Shown here: positions 35,493-44,725 of the stretch, piece after piece | Layout of the letters: every line of letters starts with the position of its first letter | How positions within the stretch are numbered: the first letter of the stretch is position 1 | Source: an uncultured Bacteroidaceae bacterium | Lineage (GTDB): Bacteria > Bacteroidota > Bacteroidia > Bacteroidales > Bacteroidaceae | DNA length: 47,172 bases | NCBI GenBank assembly: GCA_934271655.1 | Contig: CAKQRW010000026.1 | Location: 1-47,172, forward strand | Direction: 5' to 3' | Notes under the pieces: model-generated | What the model saw: the letters and a program-made list of their open reading frames with translations, nothing else | Database searches by the model: none | What the model was told of the DNA's origin: nothing | Position numbers and translations under genes: made by a program

Positions 35493-35561
35493 TCAAGTTC
35501 AAAATCGTAGTTTATCATTCAAGTCACGTTTTATCATCCAAGCCACACCCTATCTTTCAGA
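35478..35561 (-). repeat. Serial imperfect duplications of the kdsC start region
   Basis: Reading on the minus strand, GAATGATAAACTATGATTTG (the true start) is preceded by GAATGATAAACTACGATTTT and GGATGATAAAACGTGACTTG, with two more degenerate units before that. The extra ATGs open short frames of 9-12 codons that stop before or at the kdsC start. Confidence 0.7.
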
Positions 35562-36329
35562 TCACAGCTTACCATTGTGAATGCTTTTGCTCATCAAGTC
35601 GTAAATTTCCTGCGTCAATGGAGATTCAGAAAGCATGGCCATGTGCTTTTCCAGCACAGCGGTGTCCCATCTCACAGCAGGTCCCGTTTGGGCTTCCTGC
35701 GGAGACATAGTCCCCAATTTCTTGGCTGTCTCGCCAATGAGTGGAAGCATCACTTCAAACGGAACACCTCCATGCTTCTCAAGCAACTCAGCCCCAATGC
35801 TATAGCATCTATTGGCAAAATTGCAGCAGAAGACGGCTGCGATGTGCAGATACTTTCTGTCCTCGCTTGTCATCTCATACACAGAGTCAGACACGCTTTG
35901 GGCCAGTTCCTTCAATACTGCGCAATCCTTCCCCTGCTGAGCCTCGATGAAGCACGGGATACAAGAGAAATCCACATCCTTATGCTTTGAAAAAGTCTGC
36001 ATAGGATAAAAGACTCCCCTGCTTTCCCCAGGAATAAGGCTCATAGGCATGCTTCCTGCCGTGTGGACTATCAGTTTCTCCCCCACTCTTTTCCTAAGAG
36101 TTTCTGAAACCTCAGCCACTACATTATCTTTAACAGCAACTATATAAATATCAGCGCTATCAACTACATCATCTAAAGAGTCAGTATAAGATGCACCTGC
36201 AATTTCCGCAAGTTCCATAGCCGACTTCATAGTGCGGCTATAGACCTGCAGCACATCATGCCCTGCAGCCTTCACTGCCTTACACAAGTTCGTGGCGAGA
36301 TTTCCTGCTCCTACAAATACTATCCTCAT
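35562..36329 (-). CDS. DUF2520 Rossmann-fold oxidoreductase-like protein
   Basis: 255 residues from ATG at 36329 (MRIVFVGAGNLATNLCKA). A start 12 codons earlier is possible but precedes the Rossmann strand with unlike residues. The N-terminal half is a dinucleotide-binding fold with GAGNLA, the loop VYSRTMKSA, and ADIYIVAVKDN. The C-terminal half is the DUF2520 helical domain (DRKYLHIAAVFCCNFANRCYSIGAELL, LPLIGETAKKL). It resembles pyrroline-5-carboxylate and 6-phosphogluconate dehydrogenase folds, so NAD(P)-linked redox chemistry is expected on an unknown substrate. It is almost always found near kdsC/maf in Bacteroidales in my recollection. Confidence 0.9.
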   Translation of the reverse strand: MRIVFVGAGNLATNLCKAVKAAGHDVLQVYSRTMKSAMELAEIAGASYTDSLDDVVDSADIYIVAVKDNVVAEVSETLRKRVGEKLIVHTAGSMPMSLIPGESRGVFYPMQTFSKHKDVDFSCIPCFIEAQQGKDCAVLKELAQSVSDSVYEMTSEDRKYLHIAAVFCCNFANRCYSIGAELLEKHGGVPFEVMLPLIGETAKKLGTMSPQEAQTGPAVRWDTAVLEKHMAMLSESPLTQEIYDLMSKSIHNGKL

Positions 36330-36389
36330 GTCAGCGATTTCTTTCCGGCCATGTTTCAGCCTCATTCATTTTTCTATTCAGCCTTCACC

Positions 36390-36929
36390 TTAGTCCTCCG
36401 TTGGAAAAGGTCCTATGTGCACATTCTCCCACTTCAGTTTGTCCTCGTCCTGTGGCTTACGCTCCACAGCCGGATAACCAATGCCTATCACGCATTCAGC
36501 AGTAAGATTCTCTGGATAGCGCAGGAGAAAGCGCAGCACATTGTCTGAAGGCTCCCCGTTTTCCATAAAGCGGTTGCGTATCTGGCACCAGCACGAGCCA
36601 AGACCGAGGTCTGCTGCCTGATACTGCATGGTCAGCGCAGCCAAAGAAGCATCCTCACACCACACGTCCGATGCATCACGGTCGCCAAGAACGACCACAG
36701 CCACAGCGGCTCCGGCCAGAAACTGGCTGCCCATAGGGCGGCAGAGAGACATCTTCTCCAGCAAGTCCTTGTCATCCACCACCACGAAATGCCAGCCCCT
36801 CACGCTCTTGCCTGTAGGCGACATAAGGGCGGCACGCAGTATGGTCTGCAAGTCTTCCGCCTTCACTTCCTGCTCTGTAAACTTGCGCACGCTTCTGCGT
36901 CGCTGCACTAAATCTTTGAAATTTTCCAT
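36390..36929 (-). CDS. Nitroreductase-family flavoprotein
   Basis: 179 residues, short for the family. The FMN-phosphate-binding motif RRRSVRKF is at residues 10-17. AALMSPTGKSVRGWHFVVV and the dimer-swapped segment with GLGSCWCQI complete the FMN site, and VIGIGYPAVERKPQDEDK ends the fold. It is probably an FMN-dependent NAD(P)H oxidoreductase with no specific substrate assignable. It is the first gene of the minus-strand group that runs through DUF2520, kdsC and maf, and is transcribed away from mltG across a 235-base gap. Confidence 0.93.
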   Translation of the reverse strand: MENFKDLVQRRRSVRKFTEQEVKAEDLQTILRAALMSPTGKSVRGWHFVVVDDKDLLEKMSLCRPMGSQFLAGAAVAVVVLGDRDASDVWCEDASLAALTMQYQAADLGLGSCWCQIRNRFMENGEPSDNVLRFLLRYPENLTAECVIGIGYPAVERKPQDEDKLKWENVHIGPFPTED

Positions 36930-37079
36930 GATTCCACTATATATTTATGATTTATCCTTGTTATGATGTTCACACATTTTTCTTTGTTTACGCAGTCCAA
37001 ATTCGTCTGCTCTCACAAATAATTTGTGTAAAGTTATAAAACTTTTTTCGTTCGTCCCCAACATTTCCCATATTATTAC

Positions 37080-37087
37080 TATCTTTG
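37080..37087 (+). promoter_or_regulatory. Probable -7 element of mltG
   Basis: TATCTTTG followed by CAATAATA, 78 bases before the mltG start. The upstream T-rich TTTTTTCG near 37045 is off the ideal -33 spacing. Confidence 0.45.
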
Positions 37088-37164
37088 CAATAATATTTAA
37101 TCAATATACATACATTTTGCAAGATTCAAGCAGAATCTGCTAATCAAAAAACTTACAGCAAGCC

Positions 37165-38205
37165 ATGACAGGAGCATCAAAGAAGATGAAAATAGGCATA
37201 GCGGCAGCTATCACCGCCACAGCCCTCTTAGCAGCAGGGGTAAACACATGTTTTGGAGGAATGGACAATGAGGAGCCTGTGCACTTGTATGTGGACAGCG
37301 ACGACAACGCCGACTCCATTTGGAACAAGCTTGAAGACAAGTGCCATCCAGGAGCATTGGCATTCAGAGCCAACGCCATGATATTTAACCTTAGCGACCG
37401 CACACGTCCGGGCCACTACATCGTGGAGCCAGGACTCTCTGTTATGAAACTTATCCATCGCATACGCAATCACAACGAAGACCCCGTGCAGCTCGTCGTG
37501 CCGAGTGTCCGCACACTAAACGAGATGGCAGACCGACTTTCACAACAGCTGATGGCCGACTCCGCCACCATCCTCGCCGCCATAAGCGACAGCGCCACTG
37601 CACAAAAGCTCGGCTACACCTCCGCCACCATGCCATGCCTATTCATCCCAAACACATACGAGGTCTATTGGGATGTGAAGCCCGAAGCCCTGATAGACAG
37701 GCTTGCTAAAGAGAACAAGGCCTTCTGGAACGAAAGCCGAACGGCCAAACTTGCAGAGGTATCACAATACGCAGGCGAAGAGATGACAAAGGAAAAGGTC
37801 ATCACCCTGGCCTCCATCGTAGACAGCGAGACAGCCAACAACGCAGAAAAACCCATCATAGCAGCCCTCTACATGAACAGGCTGCGCACAGGCATGCCAT
37901 TGCAAAGCGACCCCACTGTGAAGTTTGCCCTGCAAGACTTCTCGCTTAGACGCATCATGCACAAACATCTCGCCATAGACTCACCATACAATACATACCG
38001 CAACCAAGGACTGCCGCCAGGCCCCATCTGCGTGCCAAGCATAGCTGGCATAGACGCTGTGCTCAACCATGCCCACAACGACTATATATACATGTGCGCC
38101 AAGGAGGATTTCTCTGGCACGCACAACTACGCCGTCTCATACGCAGAGCACCAGCAAAACGCAGCCAGATACGCCAAAGCACTCAACGAACGCAACATTC
38201 ATTAA
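37165..38205 (+). CDS. mltG: Endolytic murein transglycosylase MltG
   Basis: 346 residues with one N-terminal membrane helix (IGIAAAITATALLAAGV), leaving the rest outside the inner membrane. After a LysM-like region (DSIWNKL, RPGHYIVEPGLSVMKLIHRIR) comes the YceG catalytic part: MPCLFIPNTYEVYW, LASIVDSETANNAEKP, MPLQSDPTVKFA, SPYNTYRNQGLPPGPICVPS and the final GTHNYAVSYAEH. The catalytic glutamate is probably E222 in VDSET. The usual first acid of that motif is D220, a common exchange. MltG cuts nascent glycan strands and sets their length. Confidence 0.95.
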   Translation: MTGASKKMKIGIAAAITATALLAAGVNTCFGGMDNEEPVHLYVDSDDNADSIWNKLEDKCHPGALAFRANAMIFNLSDRTRPGHYIVEPGLSVMKLIHRIRNHNEDPVQLVVPSVRTLNEMADRLSQQLMADSATILAAISDSATAQKLGYTSATMPCLFIPNTYEVYWDVKPEALIDRLAKENKAFWNESRTAKLAEVSQYAGEEMTKEKVITLASIVDSETANNAEKPIIAALYMNRLRTGMPLQSDPTVKFALQDFSLRRIMHKHLAIDSPYNTYRNQGLPPGPICVPSIAGIDAVLNHAHNDYIYMCAKEDFSGTHNYAVSYAEHQQNAARYAKALNERNIH

Positions 38206-38236
38206 CTAACATACAACCAACAAGATTAGCTCTATT

Positions 38237-41149
38237 ATGAAAAGTAACACTCAAATCCTATTGCCTCTCTTTGTCCTGTGCGCGGCCAACGCCACAGCGC
38301 AGCCAATGCACAAAGAGTACAACCCATCGCCTGTGAAAGGGCCCGCATGGAATGCACCGTCCAACATGAACCCATTCATCCCTGGCTATTTCGCCGATCC
38401 CACCATCCGACAGTTTGGCGACACCTACTATCTCTATGCCACCACCGACGGCACAGGCAACGGCTATGGACCAGCCCAGGTATGGGCCAGCAAGGATTTC
38501 ATCAACTGGACCAACTACGTGATGAACTGGCCTACCACCGAGGTAGTCTGGGCTCCAGATGTCGTCAAGCAGCCAAATGGCAAATACCGCTATTACTATT
38601 GCGAGCCATGCAACATCAACATAGGAGAAAGCAACTCCCCCGTAGGACCCTGGACAAACATACTCGGCAAGGAAGACGCCGTAATGGTGCCCGACCGCTA
38701 TGTGCACAACGTCATAACACTCGACCCCATGCTCTTCCAGGACGATGACAAGAGCCAATACCTCTACTTCACCACATGGGGCATCTACAAAGGCTTCGGC
38801 TGCGGTGTGGCAAAACTGAAAGACGGCGACTTCGACATCAAAGACCTGCCGCAGGAGATGAAGCTCGACGCGCGCCGATGGAACGAGAACGCCCCCTTCC
38901 CCATCGCTGCCGACTCCTTCTTTTCTGAGAAGCGCCTGATACCAAACACCGAACTCAAGGACATCTTCGAGGCGCCATTCGTCTTCAAGCGCGGAGGCAT
39001 CTACTACTTCACATACTCATCTGGCAGTTGCCACACCGACACCTACCGCGTGCAATACGCCACATCGACCGTCGGCCCCATGGGACCATTCGAGTACAAA
39101 GGCGAGATTCTCACCACCAACCAGGACGAGACAGTGCATGGGCCAGGCCACCACTCCATCATCGAGAAAGACGGCAAGTACTACATCGTCTACCACCGTC
39201 ACAACAATCCCAAATCCGTCCATGGCTTCAACCGCCAAGTGTGCATCGACAGGCTCTCCTTTGATGCCGACGGCAACATACTTCCTGTCACGCCGACACA
39301 CAGCGCGATGGACGTAGACCTCTTCCGACAATCAAAAAAATACAGGAACTTAGCCTACCAAGCCAAGGTGACAGCCTCGTCCTACTACGACACTTGGTTC
39401 AAGCCAGAATATGCTGTCGATGACAACAACGCCACTCTGTGGAAAGCAAGGCACACCAACTGGGACAGCCACACCATGAATCATCATGATGAATGGCTTG
39501 AACTCGACTTAGGTTCCGTCAAGAAATTCAACGAGATATGGACACAGTTTGAATATCCAACATTCTTCTACCAATACAAGATAGAGACATCCGCCGACCA
39601 CAAGTCATGGACTCTCTATGCCGACCGCACCAGCAACACGTCCCAAGGCTCCCCGATGATAGACCGTAAGAGCTCCAAGGCACGATACGTGCGCCTCACC
39701 ATCACCGACACACAGAAGAATGGCCACATGCCAGCAGTGTGGAACATAAAGGTGTGGGACAAGGCTCCACAGCTTCCGTCCATGCCGCAAGAGAGCAACG
39801 ACAGCTACCCAGGCATGCACCGCAAAGACGTTGATCCCATCATCCGCAATGCCAACTCTTCTATATATATAAATATGAGTATAGAAGCGCACGATGCCAA
39901 CAAGCCGTTTGACATCACCCAAATCGCGTCTACCTGCGGCAAAAGAGGCAACAGGCAGAAAGAGACTAAAGACATCAAGTCCGTCATATTCCACGCCAAC
40001 AAGCCTATCCGCGCACGTGTCAAAGACGGCCGATGGGCCATGTTCTTCAACGGAACGCAATATCTGGAAAGCAACGTGGCCCTGCCCGAGCCTTTCCGCT
40101 ACAATGCCCCTTACACCATATCCGCATGGGTGCTCAACACAAAGGCTGGACCAGTCTCTACAGTGGCGTCGCTCTCATCGTCACATGCCGACCTCGCCAC
40201 CACACAGTTCCGCCTCGGCACCGACCCTGCCACAGGCCTCGTCAACCACAACGGATCATTCGAGAGCTGCGGCTCGCCCACAGCCGTGAGCGAGGGACAA
40301 GGCAAATGGCAGTTCTGGGTTGTCACCTATGATGGCTGGATGGAGCGCATCTACTGCGACGGACACCTGGTGACAGAGAAGAACAACTTCCTCATGGTTC
40401 GCCCTGAAGGAAAGATCATCATCGGCGCCGACGGCGACAAGACAAACAACTTTGTCGGCTACATCCACTCCCTCTCCATCTCCCCTGCCTCAATGACAGA
40501 AGAAGAGGTGAAACGCATATACGAGTTCACCAACAAGGCAAACACGCCTTCGCTTGGCGATGACGACTTTGAGGAGACCGACCCCGACAGCAAGTTCACC
40601 CTCTCGCCATCTATGACCTCTGTGCTCAGCAAGCAAGAAGCCTTTCGTCTCTCGGCCACTACCGCCACATTCAACGACTCGCCATTCACCAATGGCGCTG
40701 TCGTCTACAAGGAACTCACATCCGATTTTGTGGTCATGGCCGACATAGCCGATATGGAAGGACTGCAGCAGCACAACGTCAAGGGCTTCAACGAGGGAGG
40801 CATCATCATCGAGGACAACGGCACATTCTACCAGCTTGGAGCCTTCCCGCTCTACAACTGCGGCAACATGTTCACCGTGCTCAGCGGCAGAGGCCGTCCG
40901 CAATACCCCAACTACAAGGGCTATGACTTCGACCGCACCCTGCAGTTCGAACGCCGTGGCAACCATCTCTTCGCGCGCACCAGCAGCGATGGCGGCAAGA
41001 CCTGGAGCAACATGCCAGGTTCTCCTGTCACCATCACAGGAAAGACTCTCAAGATTGGAGCCTACCAGACTACCTATTCCGACACGCCATCATGGGTGTC
41101 GCTGAAAGACTATGTCATCTACGCTCCAAAGGCAGCCGCAAAGAAATAG
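38237..41149 (+). CDS. Secreted multidomain glycoside hydrolase, family GH43
   Basis: 970 residues with a signal peptide (MKSNTQILLPLFVLCAANATAQ). The GH43 five-bladed propeller (about 45-350) shows all three catalytic acids: base D54 in FADPTIRQFG, helper D163 in TLDPMLF and acid E245 in IFEAPFVFKRGG. Next is a discoidin-type F5/8 C/CBM32 domain (about 370-510), a LamG/concanavalin-like module (about 590-760) and a second beta-sandwich typical of beta-xylosidase C-terminal domains (about 780-965). GH43 acts on arabinose-, xylose- or galactose-containing glycans. The subfamily, and so the bond, cannot be set by eye. A GH2 gene follows. Confidence 0.92.
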   Translation: MKSNTQILLPLFVLCAANATAQPMHKEYNPSPVKGPAWNAPSNMNPFIPGYFADPTIRQFGDTYYLYATTDGTGNGYGPAQVWASKDFINWTNYVMNWPTTEVVWAPDVVKQPNGKYRYYYCEPCNINIGESNSPVGPWTNILGKEDAVMVPDRYVHNVITLDPMLFQDDDKSQYLYFTTWGIYKGFGCGVAKLKDGDFDIKDLPQEMKLDARRWNENAPFPIAADSFFSEKRLIPNTELKDIFEAPFVFKRGGIYYFTYSSGSCHTDTYRVQYATSTVGPMGPFEYKGEILTTNQDETVHGPGHHSIIEKDGKYYIVYHRHNNPKSVHGFNRQVCIDRLSFDADGNILPVTPTHSAMDVDLFRQSKKYRNLAYQAKVTASSYYDTWFKPEYAVDDNNATLWKARHTNWDSHTMNHHDEWLELDLGSVKKFNEIWTQFEYPTFFYQYKIETSADHKSWTLYADRTSNTSQGSPMIDRKSSKARYVRLTITDTQKNGHMPAVWNIKVWDKAPQLPSMPQESNDSYPGMHRKDVDPIIRNANSSIYINMSIEAHDANKPFDITQIASTCGKRGNRQKETKDIKSVIFHANKPIRARVKDGRWAMFFNGTQYLESNVALPEPFRYNAPYTISAWVLNTKAGPVSTVASLSSSHADLATTQFRLGTDPATGLVNHNGSFESCGSPTAVSEGQGKWQFWVVTYDGWMERIYCDGHLVTEKNNFLMVRPEGKIIIGADGDKTNNFVGYIHSLSISPASMTEEEVKRIYEFTNKANTPSLGDDDFEETDPDSKFTLSPSMTSVLSKQEAFRLSATTATFNDSPFTNGAVVYKELTSDFVVMADIADMEGLQQHNVKGFNEGGIIIEDNGTFYQLGAFPLYNCGNMFTVLSGRGRPQYPNYKGYDFDRTLQFERRGNHLFARTSSDGGKTWSNMPGSPVTITGKTLKIGAYQTTYSDTPSWVSLKDYVIYAPKAAAKK

Positions 41150-41235
41150 CATCAGCGCGTCCATCCCCACAAAGACATGTGAAGCTCAGGAGCTGCAAGC
41201 ACTAACAGATATGAGTGCAACCAGCCCCCGACATC

Positions 41236-41355
41236 ATATAGTCAGACAGAAATAAATCAATATAGTCAAACACAGAAATAGCATGGGAAGACAAGTCCGT
41301 CATCACCGCATATGGATACCATAATATATCCTCATGGCATTTCTGTTTGACTATA
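41236..41355 (+). repeat. Direct and inverted repeats before the GH2 gene
   Basis: ATATAGTCAGACAGAAATA (41236-41254) and ATATAGTCAAACACAGAAAT (from 41260, extending to 41285) are direct copies. CATGGCATTTCTGTTTGACT (from 41333 to 41355) is the same sequence inverted. The second and third copies can pair as a long hairpin with a 47-base loop. Confidence 0.75.
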
Positions 41356-41405
41356 AAGAACAGGCCCAATCACTAGCTAACATACCTACAAACAACAATA
41401 CAAGA

Positions 41406-43937
41406 ATGACTTCAAGCAACAAGCCAACCATCTGCAAGTATCTCCTGCTTGCATCACTCGCATTGTCCATGCCAGCCATGGCACAGCGCAGCGAGACCGT
41501 CCTGCGCGACGGATGGCGTTTCTCCAGAGGCGAGCGCCTCGACTCCATGGCACCAGCCAAGCCCGACTACAACGACCGCAAGTGGCAGACCGTGCAAGTG
41601 CCGCACGACTGGGCCATATCAGGTCCGTTCGACAGGGAAATAGACAAGCAAGTAGTGGCCATCGAGCAGAATGGCGAGAAAGAAGCCACAGAGAAGACAG
41701 GACGCAGCGGCTCATTGCCATGGATAGGCAAAGGATGGTACCGCACATCCTTCACCGTGGACAAAGGCTGTCAGCGCGCCATACTCAACTTCGACGCAGC
41801 CATGTCAGAGCCCGTGGTCTATGTCAACGGACAGAAAGCCGGCGAATGGAAATACGGCTATACCACCTTCAATGTTGACGTGACCAAGCTCGTGCACCAA
41901 GACGGCAAGCCAAACACACTGGCCGTCTTCCTCAACAACGTGGAGGAAAGCAGCCGATGGTACCCAGGCGCAGGCCTCATACGCCCCGTCACCCTCATAC
42001 AGACAGAAGCCACAGCCATAGAGCAATGGAGCCTCGTGGCCAACACCCTTGCCCTGTCACAGGGCTCTGCAAGCGTGGAGCTCAAGGCTGAAGCCACTGG
42101 CATGCAGCCAGGCCACAAGTACATCATGGTCTTTGAGGTCAAGACTGACCACGGCTCCACCTTCCGGCTCACCAGCGACGTGGCCAGCGACGGCACAGCC
42201 GAAGCCACCGGACGGGTGACAGACATACGCCACTGGACACCAGAGACTCCATGCCTCTACGCCCTCACAGTCTCTCTCCACGAGAACAACGGCGGCAAGC
42301 CCGGCAAGCAACTTGACAGCCAGACCAAGAAGATAGGTTTCCGAACCGTCAGCTGCACGGCACAGGGCGGCTTCCAGCTCAACGGAGCCACACGCAAGCT
42401 CAAGGGAGTATGTCTCCACCACGACCTCGGCATGATAGGAGCCGCCACCAACAAGTCTGCTCTCATCCGCCAGGTCAACCTTCTCAAGCAGATGGGATGC
42501 GACGCCATACGCACAGCCCACAACTCACCGAGCCAGATGCAGATGGAGGTCTACGACTCTCTCGGCATGATGGTCATGGCAGAGAGCTTCGACATGTGGG
42601 TCTACCCCAAGTGCAAGAACGGCTACGCGCGTTTCTTCCGTGAGTGGAGCGACCGCGACATACGCAACCTCGTCTGCTCCAACCGCCTCCATCCCAGCCT
42701 TGTGATGTGGAGCATAGGCAATGAGATACCCGAACAGGGCATGTCTGAGGGTCCTAAGCTGCTGCGTCATCTGCAAGACCTCGTGCATCATTACGATGCC
42801 ACACGCCCGGTCACCACAGGCATGGACCGCGGCGAGTCGGCCGTGAAGACGGGCTTTGCACAAATCATCGACGTGCCAGGACTCAACTACCGCACACAAC
42901 TGTATGACAAAGTGAACAGCCAGTTGGGACAAGGCTTCATCCTCGGCAGCGAGACAGCCTCCACCGTCTCCTCGCGCGGCGTCTATAAGTTCCCTGTCGT
43001 CCGTGCCGACGGCAAGGCATACGCCGACGGACAGTGCTCAAGCTACGACATGGAGGCCTGCTGGTGGTCAAACATTCCAGAGGACGACTGGCTTCTGCAG
43101 GACGACAAGCCATGGGTCATAGGCGAGTTTGTATGGACAGGCTTCGACTATCTCGGCGAACCGACACCTTACGATGAGTACTGGCCCAGCCGCTCTTCCT
43201 ACTTCGGCATCTTCGACCTGGCCGGACTGCCCAAAGACCGCTACTACCTGTACCGCTCACACTGGAACACACACGAGCCGACCATACATCTCTTGCCGCA
43301 CTGGACCTTCCCCGGACGTGAGGGCGAGGTGACACCTGTCTACTGCTACACCGACTGTCCTTCAGCCGAACTCTTTGTCAATGGCATATCGCAGGGCCGC
43401 ATCACCAAGCGTCTTGACCAGCAGGCCACCTACGACAAGGGCGGCCGCATCACCGAGGTCACCAATCCTTGCATTGACCGCTACCGTCTCCGCTGGAACG
43501 ATGTGGTCTACCAGCCAGGCGAGATCAAGGTGATAGTCTATGACGCTCAGGGCAACAAGGCCGGAGAGCAGACCGTGAGGACAGCAGGAGCAGCGCATTC
43601 CATTATGCTCACAGGCGACCTCGGCGAACCTGTCAAGCCACTCAAGGCCGACGGCGAAGACCTCACCTTCATCACAGTGAGCGTTCTCGACAAGGACGGC
43701 CAGCTTGTGCCAGATGCCGACAACCGCATCAGCGTCTCCGTGTCAGGCTCCGCCACCTTCCGCGGCATCTGCAATGGCGATGCCACCAGTCTCGAACCAT
43801 TCACCCAGCCCTCCATGAAAGTCTTCCACGGCCAGCTCGTCTTCTGCATCCAGAACAACGGCAAGGCGGGCAAGGCCAACGTGAGAGTGACAGGCAAAGG
43901 CATCAAGCCAGCATCAATAACAGTCATGTCAGAATGA
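41406..43937 (+). CDS. Secreted glycoside hydrolase family 2, beta-galactosidase-like
   Basis: 843 residues from the ATG at 41406 (MTSSNKPTICKYLLLASLALSMPAMAQ), which gives a signal peptide. An earlier in-frame ATG at 41334 lies in the repeat hairpin and would bury the signal. Domains are: sugar-binding jelly roll (about 30-200), immunoglobulin-like domain, TIM barrel (about 310-620), a DUF4982-like module (SAELFVNGISQG), and a final Ig-like domain. The acid/base is E440 in WSIGNEIPEQG and the nucleophile is E516 in LGSETAS. WTGFDYLGEPTPYDEYWPSR is the conserved aglycone loop. Substrate is a beta-linked galactoside or similar. It probably acts with the GH43 protein in the periplasm or at the cell surface. 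Confidence 0.93.
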   Translation: MTSSNKPTICKYLLLASLALSMPAMAQRSETVLRDGWRFSRGERLDSMAPAKPDYNDRKWQTVQVPHDWAISGPFDREIDKQVVAIEQNGEKEATEKTGRSGSLPWIGKGWYRTSFTVDKGCQRAILNFDAAMSEPVVYVNGQKAGEWKYGYTTFNVDVTKLVHQDGKPNTLAVFLNNVEESSRWYPGAGLIRPVTLIQTEATAIEQWSLVANTLALSQGSASVELKAEATGMQPGHKYIMVFEVKTDHGSTFRLTSDVASDGTAEATGRVTDIRHWTPETPCLYALTVSLHENNGGKPGKQLDSQTKKIGFRTVSCTAQGGFQLNGATRKLKGVCLHHDLGMIGAATNKSALIRQVNLLKQMGCDAIRTAHNSPSQMQMEVYDSLGMMVMAESFDMWVYPKCKNGYARFFREWSDRDIRNLVCSNRLHPSLVMWSIGNEIPEQGMSEGPKLLRHLQDLVHHYDATRPVTTGMDRGESAVKTGFAQIIDVPGLNYRTQLYDKVNSQLGQGFILGSETASTVSSRGVYKFPVVRADGKAYADGQCSSYDMEACWWSNIPEDDWLLQDDKPWVIGEFVWTGFDYLGEPTPYDEYWPSRSSYFGIFDLAGLPKDRYYLYRSHWNTHEPTIHLLPHWTFPGREGEVTPVYCYTDCPSAELFVNGISQGRITKRLDQQATYDKGGRITEVTNPCIDRYRLRWNDVVYQPGEIKVIVYDAQGNKAGEQTVRTAGAAHSIMLTGDLGEPVKPLKADGEDLTFITVSVLDKDGQLVPDADNRISVSVSGSATFRGICNGDATSLEPFTQPSMKVFHGQLVFCIQNNGKAGKANVRVTGKGIKPASITVMSE

Positions 43938-44662
43938 ACATAACAAAGGAACTTCTTGACCGCTGCTACAGCGACACCTTCGATGTGGAGCGGTTCATCG
44001 CTAACGATCCGTGTGGCACAGTCTACCAGCTGATGGCCCACACGGATCGGCAGCTCGACATAGAGGTGGGCGCTCTTCTCGTGGCTATGATATCATGGGG
44101 GAGCCGCAAGGTCATATGCCCCACAGCCCTGCGGATGCTGCGCGACGAGATGCGCTGGCATCCTGCAAGATTCATCCTCAACGAGGAGTATGAGCACGCC
44201 TACACCGACGCGAAGAACCAATGCGTCTACCGCACACTCAATGTGCAGGCCTTTCGTGAGGTGTGCCGCAACCTCCGCATGGCCCTTCTTGGTCACGAGA
44301 CCATGGAGGAGCTCTTTGCCGGCCAGCCCACCAAGGCCGTCATATCCGCTATCTGCCAGTGGCTCTCCCCTGCCAAGGTTGGCACCATGGACAAGAGCGC
44401 CTGCAAGCGAGTGTGCATGTTCGTTCGCTGGATGACCCGCTCGTCGGCCCCCGACCTCAACATATGGCGCAGCCGCTCACAGTCAGACCTCTATGCCGTC
44501 ATGGACACCCACGTCGTGCAACTGACATCGTCCTTGCTCCATGGCAAGCGTCCCACATGGCGCACATGCGAGGAACTCACCGCCATCTTCAAGTCATGGG
44601 ATGCGGCCGACCCTCTCAAATACGACATAGCTCTCATGACGCTGGCCGACCATCCCGAGTGA
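43934..44662 (+). CDS. TIGR02757/DUF2400 family protein
   Basis: 242 residues. The ATG overlaps the GH2 stop by four bases (ATGA), so translation is coupled although function is probably unrelated. Family marks are NDPCGTVYQLM near the start, EVGALLVAMISWGSRKVI, MDKSACKRVCMFVRWMTR and the end segment VMDTHVVQLTSSLL. The conserved run of acidic, histidine and arginine residues resembles helix-hairpin-helix DNA glycosylases. A DNA-repair-like role is therefore suspected, but no activity is known. Confidence 0.9.
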   Translation: MNITKELLDRCYSDTFDVERFIANDPCGTVYQLMAHTDRQLDIEVGALLVAMISWGSRKVICPTALRMLRDEMRWHPARFILNEEYEHAYTDAKNQCVYRTLNVQAFREVCRNLRMALLGHETMEELFAGQPTKAVISAICQWLSPAKVGTMDKSACKRVCMFVRWMTRSSAPDLNIWRSRSQSDLYAVMDTHVVQLTSSLLHGKRPTWRTCEELTAIFKSWDAADPLKYDIALMTLADHPE

Positions 44663-44678
44663 GCCTGACTTTGCATTA

Positions 44679-44707
44679 AACGTATTTTCTGAACACTTAC
44701 TTACAAA
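44679..44707 (-). repeat. Dispersed intergenic repeat, copy 4
   Basis: On the minus strand reads TTTGTAAGTAAGTGTTCAGA, a diverged copy. It lies 18 bases before the EamA transporter ATG. Confidence 0.45.
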
Positions 44708-44725
44708 CTAATAAAGTTTCTTATC

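Noticed and set aside
41334..41405. Upstream in-frame ATG for the GH2 gene.
   Set aside because: Falls in the inverted-repeat arm and would place 24 polar residues before the signal peptide.
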